Of a stretch of 32,038 nt of DNA, positions 1 through 7,074 are shown in pieces. Location of the stretch: the NCBI GenBank assembly GCA_019351975.1, contig JABBOG010000044.1, positions 1 through 32,038 on the forward strand, given 5' to 3'. Numbering within the stretch: position 1 is the first letter of the stretch; the number at the start of each line of letters is the position of its first letter. The position numbers were made by a program, and so were the translations under genes. Source of the DNA: Acidobacteriota bacterium (GTDB lineage Bacteria; Acidobacteriota; Terriglobia; Terriglobales; Acidobacteriaceae). The notes below the pieces were generated by a model that did not search any database, was not told the origin of the DNA, and saw only the letters and a list, made by a program, of their open reading frames with translations.

Positions 1-258
1 CCATGCTCGCCCAGGGCCCGCTGCTGTTCTGGAGCACGCTCACGACGCTCGCCGACCACCCCCTGCACCCTCCCACCCGCCTCCGCGCCCTCCCTCCTCA
101 TCGCCCTCACCCCGCTCCATGATCAAGCCGCCCACTCCAACACCCAGCTCCAGATCGGCGACGTCCTCTGGTCCCCGGAACCCATGCACGCACCCTCCAC
201 CCTCAGCCCCGGCGCGCAGGCCCTCCGCATCACCCTCCTCTACGCCGCTCCCCACTAG
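1..258 (+). CDS. 3' end of an unrecognised protein, apparently frameshifted
   Basis: Two frames each show strong coding character with C/G-ending codons. The frame starting at base 3 is coding up to about base 92 (ending TRLRAL). The frame of base 1 is coding from about base 94 (LLIALTPLHDQ, then IGDVLWSPEPMHAPSTLSPG) to a TAG at 256-258. Dropping one C in the CT-rich run near 91-97 joins them into one continuous reading with a short hydrophobic stretch at the joint. The gene starts outside the window. I do not recognise the family. Its stop shares a CTAG tetranucleotide with the stop of the convergent DUF2164 gene. The break may be a real pseudogene mutation or a sequencing error. Confidence 0.45.
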   Translation, partial: PCSPRARCCSGARSRRSPTTPCTLPPASAPSLLIALTPLHDQAAHSNTQLQIGDVLWSPEPMHAPSTLSPGAQALRITLLYAAPH

Positions 259-527
259 CGCCGCTTTCGCTTCGCATCCACCCTGGCCCAATACGTCCAC
301 TCATCCGCGAACAGCTCTCCGCTTAGATCCAGCGCGCGCTGCTGCATGCGCCCCTGCGCATCGGCGATCGCCTTGTTATAGACCACCGGCGCAATCTCCT
401 CCAGAAAATAGTTCAGCAGCATCCCCGCCGGCAGCTCGCCGATCCCTTCCGGCATATTCTCCTCAAAATATCGCTGGATTGACGCTACCGCATCCGCGTG
501 CGCCTGCTTCGACAGCTCAATCTTCAT
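255..527 (-). CDS. DUF2164 family small protein
   Basis: This is a 90-residue protein reading KIELSKQAHADAVASIQRYF, then EENMPEGIGELPAGMLLNYF, then EEIAPVVYNKAIADAQGRM. It matches the typical DUF2164 layout of an N-terminal helix, a conserved E-x-(I/L)-G-x-L-x-A-G-x-LL turn, and a helix with Y-N-x-A-(I/V)-x-DA. Function is unknown; the family is small, cytosolic and helical. A GTG nine bases further upstream (536) is in frame, but the GGGGAGG run lies about 9 nt before the ATG at 527 and directly abuts the GTG, so 527 is preferred. It diverges from accA and overlaps the stop of the left-edge gene by CTAG. Confidence 0.82.
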   Translation of the reverse strand: MKIELSKQAHADAVASIQRYFEENMPEGIGELPAGMLLNYFLEEIAPVVYNKAIADAQGRMQQRALDLSGELFADEWTYWARVDAKRKRR

Positions 528-574
528 CCGTTCCACCCTCCCCGTTATCCTCCACTCTATCCTCTACTCTCCGT

Positions 575-603
575 CTCCCGTACAATCATCTAGGTCATAC
601 GCT
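575..603 (+). promoter_or_regulatory. candidate -10 promoter element of accA
   Basis: TACAAT at 581-586 is a near-consensus -10 hexamer placed 17 bases before the accA ATG. No good -35 is visible at the expected distance in the pyrimidine-rich upstream stretch. The predicted leader is only about 10 nt, with a weak AGGT as ribosome site. Low to moderate confidence. Confidence 0.35.
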
Positions 604-1455
604 ATGGCAGAAAACACACAGCATAAGCCCGTTCCCGCACCCGCTCCCCCCGTTCCCGAAGCCTGGGTCAAAACCGAGCTAGCCCGGCATCCTCAGCGCC
701 CTTACCCGATGGACTACATCGAAGCACTGTTCACCGACTTCAACGAAATCCACGGCGACCGCCAATTCTGCGACGACGCCGCGATGACCGCTGGCATGGC
801 GCGCTTCCACGGCCAGGCCGTCCTCGTCGTCGGCAACCTCAAAGGCCGCAGCCTTAAAGAGCGTGTGCATCGCAAGTTCGGCTCGCCTGACCCCGAAGGC
901 TATCGCAAAGCCCTCCGCGCCATGCGCATCGCCGAAAAATTCGGCCACCCCGTCTTCACCTTCATCGACGTCGCCGGTGCCTATCCCGGCCTCGGTGCCG
1001 AAGAACGCGGCCAGGGCGAAGCCATCGCCCGCAACCTCCTCGAAATGTCCCGCCTCCGCGTCCCCACCATCGCCACCATCACCGGCGAAGGCGGCTCCGG
1101 CGGCGCTCTCGGCCTCGCCGTCGCCGACCGCGTCCTCATGCTCGAGAACGCCATCTACTCCGTCATCTCCCCGGAAGGCTGCGCCTCCATCATGTGGAAG
1201 GATGCCTCCAAAAAACAGCAGGCCGCCGCTGCTCTCCGATATACCGCTACCGACGTCAAAATGCTAGGTTGCGTCGACGATGTCATCCCAGAGCCCGAAG
1301 GCGGTACTCACAACGATCCAGCTCTCGCCATGAAGCTCGTCGACCAATCCCTGGAGCACCACCTCCGCGACCTTCAGAAGTTCTCCATCGACGACCTGCT
1401 GGCCGCGCGCTATACCAAGTTCCGCAACATCGCCCAGTTCTACACCACCGCCTAG
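604..1455 (+). CDS. accA: acetyl-CoA carboxylase carboxyltransferase subunit alpha, short form
   Basis: AccA pairs with AccD to transfer the carboxyl group from biotin-BCCP to acetyl-CoA, giving malonyl-CoA for fatty acid synthesis in the cytosol. Visible signatures are LARHPQRPYPMDYI (from about residue 26), KGRSLKERVHRKFG, the oxyanion-hole glycine motif GEGGSGG at residues 161-167, and YSVISPEGCASIMWK. Length is 283 residues against about 319 in Escherichia coli. The usual N-terminal helical segment of about 60 residues is replaced by some 20 Pro/Ala-rich residues before Trp21. The ATG follows a short leader, and no upstream in-frame extension restoring the helices is seen. It stands alone; accD is not in this window. 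Confidence 0.95.
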   Translation: MAENTQHKPVPAPAPPVPEAWVKTELARHPQRPYPMDYIEALFTDFNEIHGDRQFCDDAAMTAGMARFHGQAVLVVGNLKGRSLKERVHRKFGSPDPEGYRKALRAMRIAEKFGHPVFTFIDVAGAYPGLGAEERGQGEAIARNLLEMSRLRVPTIATITGEGGSGGALGLAVADRVLMLENAIYSVISPEGCASIMWKDASKKQQAAAALRYTATDVKMLGCVDDVIPEPEGGTHNDPALAMKLVDQSLEHHLRDLQKFSIDDLLAARYTKFRNIAQFYTTA

Positions 1456-1494
1456 GGAAGATCTTCAAGTTCGCTGCAATCAACAAAATTGTCA

Positions 1495-1515
1495 TCCTTC
1501 GCCGTAGGCGGAGGA
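1495..1515 (+). terminator. hairpin after accA
   Basis: The 9-bp arms TCCTTCGCC and GGCGGAGGA (one G-U pair) close a 3-nt GTA loop 40 bases after the accA stop. What follows is T-rich only in part (CTTGTTG), so this is a weak intrinsic terminator or a 3' stabilising hairpin. Confidence 0.35.
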
Positions 1516-1527
1516 CCTGCTTGTTGC

Positions 1528-1554
1528 CTCAATGCGGCTAAGCTCTCAATGCGG
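1528..1554 (+). repeat. 10-bp direct repeat CTCAATGCGG, 17-bp period
   Basis: CTCAATGCGG occurs at 1528-1537 and 1545-1554 in the non-coding stretch between accA and the CPBP gene. The 17-bp spacing could suit a repeated binding site, or it could be a small duplication. No function can be read from it. Confidence 0.4.
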
Positions 1555-1643
1555 TTACATTCTCACCAGAGCAAGCTGCAAACAAAGATAGAACCGCTGC
1601 CTCCGCACCCAGATTCTCCTCCAGAAGGGAGTGTTACATCCCG

Positions 1644-2717
1644 TTGATCACCACCCGCCGCGCACTCCCACGCACCTTCAATCTCGCTCTCGTCCTCGCC
1701 GGCTCGCTCTGGATCGTCGCCTCCGGCAATATCGCCGCACGCGCCGCGCAGGGCATCATCAACCGCTTCGATCTTCCCGCATTCGACGGCCTCCTCCAAC
1801 AGGCATTCTTCCTCTTTCTCCTCCTCTGGGGCTTCACCACCATCCGCTGGATCGCCACTCGCTCCACCAGCGACATGCGCTCCACTAACGCCCTCCCCAG
1901 CCGTCCAACCATCCGCGAAGAGTGGCAGCGCGGTGCAGCCCTGGGCTGGGGTATGCTCCTCCTCGCCGTTCTTCCCATGATGCTCACCGGCACGCTCCAC
2001 CCGGAGTTCTCTCCCGAGCTGCGCAACTGGGGCCTCGCCCTCATCGCTCTCGCCACCATCGCCTTCTCCACGCTCGCGCTTGAGGTCGCCTTCCGCGGCT
2101 TCATCTTCTCGCGCCTCATCACCGCCACCAGCCCCGTAGCGGCCACCATCCTCATCTCGCTCTTCTACGCCATCCTCTCCGGTTACGGCTCGAACGCCAC
2201 CCCCCGCAGCGTCGTCGTCACCTTCTTCCTCGCCGTCCTCTTCTGCATCGCCTACCTGCGTACCCACGCCCTCTGGCTCGGCTGGGGCATCCACTTCGCC
2301 TGGAACGCTGCCATGGCCGTCCTCTTCGGCCTGCCCATCGCCAGCAACTCCGTCTACAACGATCTCGTCTTCACCTCCGTCACCGGCCCCGACTGGCTCA
2401 CCGGCGGCCCCTACGGTCCTCAGGGCGCCATCCTCACCCTCTTCGTCCTCCTCGCCGCCATCGTCGTCCTCTACCGCATCAGCCGCACCTACGAGTGGAA
2501 CTATACCCACGCTCCCATCATCTCCGCCGGCTACCCCATGGACATCGCTCCACCCCCCGCCCACACCGCCATGGAGGCCTCCGCCGCAGCCGCTCCCGCA
2601 CCCCTCGTCCAGATCCTCACCGCCACGCCCACAGCGGCCTCCACCCTCCCCATCATCGACGACCACCTCCGCCGCGACCCCATCACCGAAACCCTCCCCA
2701 CCGACCCCACCCCCTGA
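1644..2717 (+). CDS. CPBP (CAAX/Abi) family membrane protein with degenerate active site
   Basis: This 357-residue integral membrane protein has about seven or eight hydrophobic segments and a Pro/Ala-rich C-terminal tail (from about residue 300) that looks disordered. The core resembles the CPBP intramembrane metalloprotease family: motif 1 region LEVAFRGFIF at 146-155, motif 2 region LFYAILSG at 173-180, and motif 3 GIHFAWN with His217 and Asn221. Active members carry EExxxR and FxxxH. Here the first Glu is Leu146 (Glu147 and Arg151 remain), and the motif 2 His position holds Leu178. Catalysis is therefore doubtful, and a scaffold or sensor role is possible. The start is a TTG at 1644 preceded by AGGGAG; no ATG is available in frame nearby. 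It converges with the aquaporin gene. Confidence 0.75.
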   Translation: MITTRRALPRTFNLALVLAGSLWIVASGNIAARAAQGIINRFDLPAFDGLLQQAFFLFLLLWGFTTIRWIATRSTSDMRSTNALPSRPTIREEWQRGAALGWGMLLLAVLPMMLTGTLHPEFSPELRNWGLALIALATIAFSTLALEVAFRGFIFSRLITATSPVAATILISLFYAILSGYGSNATPRSVVVTFFLAVLFCIAYLRTHALWLGWGIHFAWNAAMAVLFGLPIASNSVYNDLVFTSVTGPDWLTGGPYGPQGAILTLFVLLAAIVVLYRISRTYEWNYTHAPIISAGYPMDIAPPPAHTAMEASAAAAPAPLVQILTATPTAASTLPIIDDHLRRDPITETLPTDPTP

Positions 2718-2753
2718 GCCCTTCCGTGTCCACTCCCGACGGCTTCATCCTCA

Positions 2754-3632
2754 TCAGTGGTGCAGCGACACCGTCACCTCCACCACATGCCGATGCCCCG
2801 GATAGCTGCAGTCAAACGGACACAGCACGCTCGGGTCAGGATGCAGCTTCGCGCACATCACGCTCTCTCTGCCAAACCTCCGCCAGTACACCTCCGCCGC
2901 TCCCACCATGCCTAGCAGCGGAGCCGCAAAGTACACCCACACCGCCGTCCAAACCCCCGCAAACACCGCCGACCCCACCGTCCGCGCCGGATTCATACTG
3001 AACCCTGACACCGGCGCAAACAAAAACACATACACCACAATCAGCGCTCCCACCGTGTAGCTCGTGTAGTGCGCCAACCTCGGCCGGTTGGTCAGCCACA
3101 GCACCACCCCCATCAGCACCACCGACATCCCCCACTCCGCCGCAAACGCTCCCGCCGTTCCACCAACTCCCGGCACCGTGACCACAAACTCCACCCCCGG
3201 TTGCGCCAGCCACCGCCCCAGCACCGCCGCCGACAGTCCCACCCCCACCACAGCTCCCACAAACTGCCCCACCACATACCCCACCGCATCCCACACCCCA
3301 ATCTTCCCCAGCCGCAGGTACGACAGCGTGATCGCCGGATTGAAGTGCGCCCCCGACCGCTTGCCCATCGGCGAATGGATAATCATCACCGCCGTCCCAC
3401 CCATCGCAACCCCCATCAGCACCCTACGCCACACCGCGCTGGGTATCTCCCGCACCACCGGCGACGCACCCCCGAACAGCACCACCGCCGCAAAGCACGC
3501 AGCCACCATAAACCACCCCAGCTCCGCGCCTTCATACACATACAGCCGCCAATGCATCCGCAGCGCCTCCATCGGCGTTCCCGGCACCGCTTCAACCGCC
3601 CCAGCAGAAGGCCTCCTCATCGTCCCATCCAT
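2754..3632 (-). CDS. MIP/aquaporin family channel
   Basis: This 292-residue membrane protein belongs to the major intrinsic protein family, channels for water or small neutral solutes such as glycerol. Both half-helix NPA boxes are present: HFNPAITL near residue 96 and GFSMNPARTVGSA near residue 212, with six surrounding hydrophobic helices. The second NPA is followed by Arg, as in selectivity filters of the family. A C-terminal extension contains Cys and His residues (CAKLHPDPSVLCPFDC, GHRHVVEV) that is unusual for aquaporins and could bind a metal. Two starts are possible: ATG at 3632, directly abutting an AGGAG, or ATG at 3620, which has better spacing. I keep the longer form. Substrate cannot be settled by eye. 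Confidence 0.88.
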   Translation of the reverse strand: MDGTMRRPSAGAVEAVPGTPMEALRMHWRLYVYEGAELGWFMVAACFAAVVLFGGASPVVREIPSAVWRRVLMGVAMGGTAVMIIHSPMGKRSGAHFNPAITLSYLRLGKIGVWDAVGYVVGQFVGAVVGVGLSAAVLGRWLAQPGVEFVVTVPGVGGTAGAFAAEWGMSVVLMGVVLWLTNRPRLAHYTSYTVGALIVVYVFLFAPVSGFSMNPARTVGSAVFAGVWTAVWVYFAAPLLGMVGAAEVYWRRFGRESVMCAKLHPDPSVLCPFDCSYPGHRHVVEVTVSLHH

Positions 3633-3894
3633 CTCCTCATGGCGATCCTAACCCACCATCCCTCCACAGCTGGAACCCAGGCAGGGAACCGGCGCTGCCT
3701 TCTTCCTTACCACCATGATCCTCGCATCGTGTAAACTAGCAGAGAGCTTTACCCGGCACTCGCCCTCGCAGCCTCCCGTTCGGCCCAGCCTTACCGCCCA
3801 GCCCAAGGATCTCGCAAGGTCGCCCACGGTTCGCAGCCTCGCTGCTAGCAGGGAACCGGCAAGCCCCACATTCGTTCTCAGGGAGATCATCACA
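3633..3894. other. non-coding region with 13-bp direct repeat and possible promoter
   Basis: This 262-bp gap holds two copies of GCAGGGAACCGGC (3681-3693 and 3848-3860). Between them lies a possible plus-strand promoter: TTACCA at 3708-3713 and TGTGTAAACT with -10 TAAACT at 3733-3738, spacing 19. If used, the zinc-ribbon gene at 3895 would have a leader of about 150 nt. No ORF with coding character is seen. Confidence 0.4.
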
Positions 3895-4074
3895 ATGGCA
3901 AAGATTGCCAAGACCGGCGACCGCAACAAGGTCATGGATACACAGCAGAGCACAGCTTGCCCCAAATGCTCCAAGCCCACACGCATCGTCAAGCGCGTCA
4001 AAGACCGCGAACGCAACATCCCCGGCGGCGTCTACATCTCCTGCTCTGCCTGCGAGTTTTTCGAGAAACTCTAG
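3895..4074 (+). CDS. small zinc-ribbon protein, hypothetical
   Basis: This 59-residue basic protein starts MAKIAKTGDRNK and carries two Cys pairs: CPKC at about residues 22-25 and CSAC at about residues 51-54. Between them lies a charged KRVKDRERNIPGG stretch. The spacing suggests a zinc ribbon such as those in ribosomal or RNA-binding accessory proteins, but I do not recognise a named family. The ATG at 3895 has AGGGAG 9 nt upstream, which decides this start over an in-frame upstream codon at 3715 whose translation lacks coding character. A strong intrinsic terminator follows, so it is probably a monocistronic and well-expressed transcript. Confidence 0.75.
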   Translation: MAKIAKTGDRNKVMDTQQSTACPKCSKPTRIVKRVKDRERNIPGGVYISCSACEFFEKL

Positions 4075-4116
4075 GTCAACTCAGGCAACCGAAAGACAAC
4101 GTCACTTTCCTCAGAA

Positions 4117-4146
4117 AGGTTCGCCGATTCCGGCGGACCTTTTTGT
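4117..4146 (+). terminator. intrinsic terminator of the zinc-ribbon gene
   Basis: A 10-bp stem, AGGTTCGCCG with CGGCGGACCT (one G-U pair), encloses an ATTC tetraloop and runs straight into TTTTTGTT. This is a textbook Rho-independent terminator 42 bases after the stop codon. Confidence 0.85.
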
Positions 4147-4271
4147 TGTCCGGCCCGTCTCACATCTTGTTCCTCCTCGGACAACGTACCCCGAAGGGCA
4201 ACGGCGACGCACTTGACGAACGTCCTCTTGTGTAGGCAAACTCCTTGACGGTACTAGGAAATCGAATCATT

Positions 4272-5201
4272 ATGGCTACAAGCATCGCCGTTTCAACCGC
4301 TGCATCAAACATCTTCGCTCCAACGCCCCAATTCACCCGCCCCACCTTCCTCATGTGTCCGCCGGAGTGGTACAACGTCGACTACGTCCTCAATCCCTGG
4401 ATGGCCGGCAACGTTCACCGCTCCTCCCGAGACCTCGCCTTCGCCCAGTGGAAGAGCATGCACAACATCCTCCGCAGCGTCGCCGACGTGCGCCTCCTGC
4501 ACCCCGAGCCCGGCTGTCCCGACATGGTCTTCATCGGCCACGGAGCGCTCATCCATCACGGCGTCGCTGCCGTCTCCAGCTTCGATCCGCCCCAGCGCCG
4601 CGCCGAGACATCCTTCCTCCGCCGCTGGCTCGTCAGCCAGGGCTTTCTCCTCTGGGAGACCCCACGCCAGACCCCCTTCGAAGGCGAAGGCGACATCCTC
4701 TTCAACGACACCGGCACCGCCCTCTGGGCCGCTCACGGCGTCCGCACCTGCCGCGCCGCCCACCGCCACGTCGCTGACGCATGGCACGTCCCAGTCACCT
4801 CGCTCCACCTCACCGACCCCCGTTTCTATCACCTCGACACCTGCTTCACACCTCTCCACCACGACTCCGCAGACCCCCTCGATCCCGGCTATCTGCTCTA
4901 CTATCCCGGCGCCTTCGATACCGCCTCCAACGCCGCCATCGATCGCGCCTACCCAGCCTCGCACCGCATCGCCGTCTCCGAACTCGACGCCACCCGCATG
5001 GCCTGCTGCGCCCTCAACATCGGCCACACCATCTTCACCGGCGAGATCACCCGCGAGCTCTCCACCCGCCTCTTCGACGCCGGCTTCGACGTCGTCCAGC
5101 TCGAACTCTCGGAGTTCATCAAAGGCGGCGGCGGCGCAAAATCTCTCGCCCTGCGCCTCAGCGACCTCCCCATCACCCACCGCCGTCTCGGCCTCGCTTA
5201 G
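4272..5201 (+). CDS. amidinotransferase / dimethylargininase-like protein lacking the catalytic Cys
   Basis: This 309-residue protein has the guanidino-group-modifying (arginine deiminase, DDAH, amidinotransferase) fold. Visible landmarks are PDMVF at 83-87, EGEGD at 137-141, YHLDTCF with His187 and Asp189, and a C-terminal EFIKGGGGAKSLALRL. In active relatives the C-terminal loop reads roughly GG(A/S)xKCLTL, with Cys as nucleophile; here that place is Ser291. The TANAG-like substrate loop after PDMVF is also changed to IGHGA. The protein may be a non-catalytic homologue, or may use a different chemistry. ATG 4272 has AGGAAA 11 nt upstream and is preferred over TTG 4245. It stands alone between two terminators. 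Confidence 0.72.
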   Translation: MATSIAVSTAASNIFAPTPQFTRPTFLMCPPEWYNVDYVLNPWMAGNVHRSSRDLAFAQWKSMHNILRSVADVRLLHPEPGCPDMVFIGHGALIHHGVAAVSSFDPPQRRAETSFLRRWLVSQGFLLWETPRQTPFEGEGDILFNDTGTALWAAHGVRTCRAAHRHVADAWHVPVTSLHLTDPRFYHLDTCFTPLHHDSADPLDPGYLLYYPGAFDTASNAAIDRAYPASHRIAVSELDATRMACCALNIGHTIFTGEITRELSTRLFDAGFDVVQLELSEFIKGGGGAKSLALRLSDLPITHRRLGLA

Positions 5202-5330
5202 CCCGCCTATGCGTTGCCATCCTTACGCAAAGGCGAAGAACCCTCTTCATGCCGCTGCCCTTGCCTTTCTTTCTGTCTTTCCCGCAGGGAATCTGCTTCT
5301 GTGATCACCATTGAAGCGCAAACTAACGCC

Positions 5331-5363
5331 AAAAAGGCTCCGCGAACATCGCGGAGCCTTTTT
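5331..5363 (+). terminator. bidirectional intrinsic terminator
   Basis: A perfect 14-bp inverted repeat, AAAAAGGCTCCGCG and CGCGGAGCCTTTTT, surrounds an AACAT loop. The A-run on one side and T-run on the other make it work in both directions. It serves the amidinotransferase-like gene (plus) and the RlpA-like gene (minus, ending at 5382). Confidence 0.9.
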
Positions 5364-5381
5364 GACAACCTCATCCAGAAA

Positions 5382-5993
5382 CTATCGCGCAGCAGCGGTC
5401 AACATTCCCGGTGCCAGAAACCCAGTATCCACAGGCTCATCGATTCGCTGCAACCGCGCCGGATCATCCATCCGAACCTGCGCTACCATCTGGTCTGCGA
5501 TCTTCGGGTCCGTCGGACTGACCTGCTCAATGCGCACCTTGCCCAGACCTTCGATACCCAGCTTCTGCGCTGCGGCATACGACAGATCCACAATCCGGCC
5601 GGGAACCATCGGTCCGCGGTCGTTGACACGTAAGAATGTCCACTTCTTATTCTTCAGGTTCGTCACCCGAATCCAGCTTCCCAGCGGCAGCGTCTTGTGG
5701 GCGCACGTAAAGTCGTACATATCGTACGTCTCTCCATTCGCCGTCAATTTCCCATTGAACGACCCGCCATACCACGACGCCTTCCCGATCTGAAACCAAT
5801 GGCGCTTCGGTACCGCATTGTCCGCTTGTGTCTTATCCTGGGAAACTGTACTCTCTCGTTTCACCATTGGACTCGCTAGCAGGGAAGCCGTCAGTCCCAG
5901 GGTCACAGCCAGCACGCCGATGCGCGTCGACTTGCGGCCTTCCTTCTCTGGCTGCTCTTCCGTCATCTGCTCTTCTATCGTTGGTTCACTCAT
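5382..5993 (-). CDS. rlpA: RlpA-like double-psi beta-barrel protein
   Basis: This 203-residue protein has an acidic cytosolic tail (1-20), a hydrophobic segment at about 25-42 acting as a membrane anchor or uncleaved signal, a linker, and a DPBB domain at about 70-152. The domain shows GKASWYGGSFNGKLTANGE, CAHKTLPLGSWIRVTN and VNDRGPMVPGRIVDLS, with Asp125 in the NDRGP box. RlpA proteins act on denuded glycan strands of peptidoglycan at division sites or bind septal wall. There is no lipobox and no SPOR domain, both common in Pseudomonas RlpA, so septal targeting is uncertain. The ATG has AAAGGTG about 11 nt upstream. It diverges from thiD. Confidence 0.85.
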   Translation of the reverse strand: MSEPTIEEQMTEEQPEKEGRKSTRIGVLAVTLGLTASLLASPMVKRESTVSQDKTQADNAVPKRHWFQIGKASWYGGSFNGKLTANGETYDMYDFTCAHKTLPLGSWIRVTNLKNKKWTFLRVNDRGPMVPGRIVDLSYAAAQKLGIEGLGKVRIEQVSPTDPKIADQMVAQVRMDDPARLQRIDEPVDTGFLAPGMLTAAAR

Positions 5994-6112
5994 AGTAGTA
6001 TTGTCACCTTTTGGGGTTGCCTAAGTCAAAGAAATCAAAGGCACTTATTTGGCAATTTCGCTTGTAAAACAGCTCCTTGTATGATAGGTTTTTCACCAGT
6101 AAGGTTGCTCAC

Positions 6113-7000
6113 GTGGAACCCTTCTCTGTCGCTCCAAGACCGACAAGCAGCGCCGTACCGACGCTATTGACCATCGCCGGCCATGATCCTTCCAGCGGCG
6201 CCGGCATCACAGCCGACCTTAAAACCTTTGCCGCTCACGGATTCTTCGGCACCTCTGCCATCACTGCACTCACGGTTCAATCCACCCTGGGCGTCGCTGA
6301 AGTCCACGCCATTCAACCCCACCTCCTCCGCCACACCCTCGAGCACCTCTGCGCCGACCTCCCGCCCGCAGGCATCAAGATCGGCATGCTGGGCTCCGCG
6401 GAGACCGCCTCCGTCGTCTCGGACTTTCTCCAGGCGTTCCTTTCCAACCTCCCCACCCCGCGAAAGGGAACACAGCATCCGCTCCCCGTCGTCCTCGATC
6501 CTGTCCTCCGTTCCAGCTCAGGTGCAACGCTTCTACCGCCGCAGGCTCTCGACGTCCTCCACAGCCAGCTCATCCCTCACGTCTCCTGGATCACGCCCAA
6601 CTGGTCCGAGTTATCCGCCCTCACCGGCCTGCCCGTCTCCAACTTCGCTGAAGCCGAAGCCTCCACCCTCGCCCTCGCACGCCGCCACCCCCATCTCCAC
6701 GTCGTCGCTACCGCCGGCGGGCACTCTCACCCCACCGACATCCTCCGTCAGCCCTCCGGCGAAACGCATGCCTTCCTCGGCGAGCACATCCCCTCCACCT
6801 CCACCCACGGCACCGGTTGTGCCTTCTCCTCGTCGCTCCTCTCCCGGCTCGTCCTCGGCGACACCCCCACCCACGCAGTCCGCTCCGCCAAGAGCTTCGT
6901 CGCCGATGCGATCCGTCGCGCCCCCTCCCTCGGACATGGAAACGGGCCGCTGAACCTCACCGCCCAACCGGTCGACCCGGCTCCTGCCACCTCCCGCTGA
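6113..7000 (+). CDS. thiD: hydroxymethylpyrimidine / phosphomethylpyrimidine kinase
   Basis: ThiD phosphorylates HMP and HMP-phosphate to HMP-diphosphate, the pyrimidine half of thiamine. The 295-residue protein shows the N-terminal substrate motif AGHDPSSGAGITADLKTF, the GIKIGMLGS loop, VLDPVLRSSSG, TPNWSE and the anion-hole motif THGTGCAFSS. The GTG at 6113 has TAAGG 8 nt upstream; a TTG at 6077 would add 12 unlikely residues. No TPP riboswitch motif is visible in the short leader. thiS lies 1.3 kb downstream on the same strand, separated by a minus-strand glycosyltransferase, so the two thiamine genes are not one operon. Confidence 0.92.
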   Translation: MEPFSVAPRPTSSAVPTLLTIAGHDPSSGAGITADLKTFAAHGFFGTSAITALTVQSTLGVAEVHAIQPHLLRHTLEHLCADLPPAGIKIGMLGSAETASVVSDFLQAFLSNLPTPRKGTQHPLPVVLDPVLRSSSGATLLPPQALDVLHSQLIPHVSWITPNWSELSALTGLPVSNFAEAEASTLALARRHPHLHVVATAGGHSHPTDILRQPSGETHAFLGEHIPSTSTHGTGCAFSSSLLSRLVLGDTPTHAVRSAKSFVADAIRRAPSLGHGNGPLNLTAQPVDPAPATSR

Positions 7001-7045
7001 AGCAATGTCACCCAAAACCCGGCGAGTATGCCACTAACCCCGTCC

Positions 7046-7074
7046 AAAGCGCCTTTAACGGCGCTCAATTTTGT
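7046..7074 (+). terminator. terminator between thiD and the GT4 gene
   Basis: AGCGCC (7048-7053) and GGCGCT (7060-7065) form a 6-bp GC stem around TTTAAC, followed by CAATTTTG. On the other strand the same stem is followed by TTTGG. It probably ends thiD and perhaps also the convergent glycosyltransferase. Confidence 0.55.

Noticed and set aside
1563-2666. Long Gly/Glu/Asp-rich minus-strand frame opposite the CPBP gene
   Set aside because: It is a shadow of a GC-rich gene on the other strand; the low-complexity composition and lack of ribosome site do not support it.
3069-3734. Arg/His/Pro-rich plus-strand frames opposite the aquaporin gene
   Set aside because: They are antisense shadows of a clear MIP gene with both NPA boxes.
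6000-6112. Possible TPP riboswitch upstream of thiD or thiS
   Set aside because: The conserved CTGAGA and GCTGGATAATGCCAGC-like blocks are absent from both leaders, and the leaders are too short.
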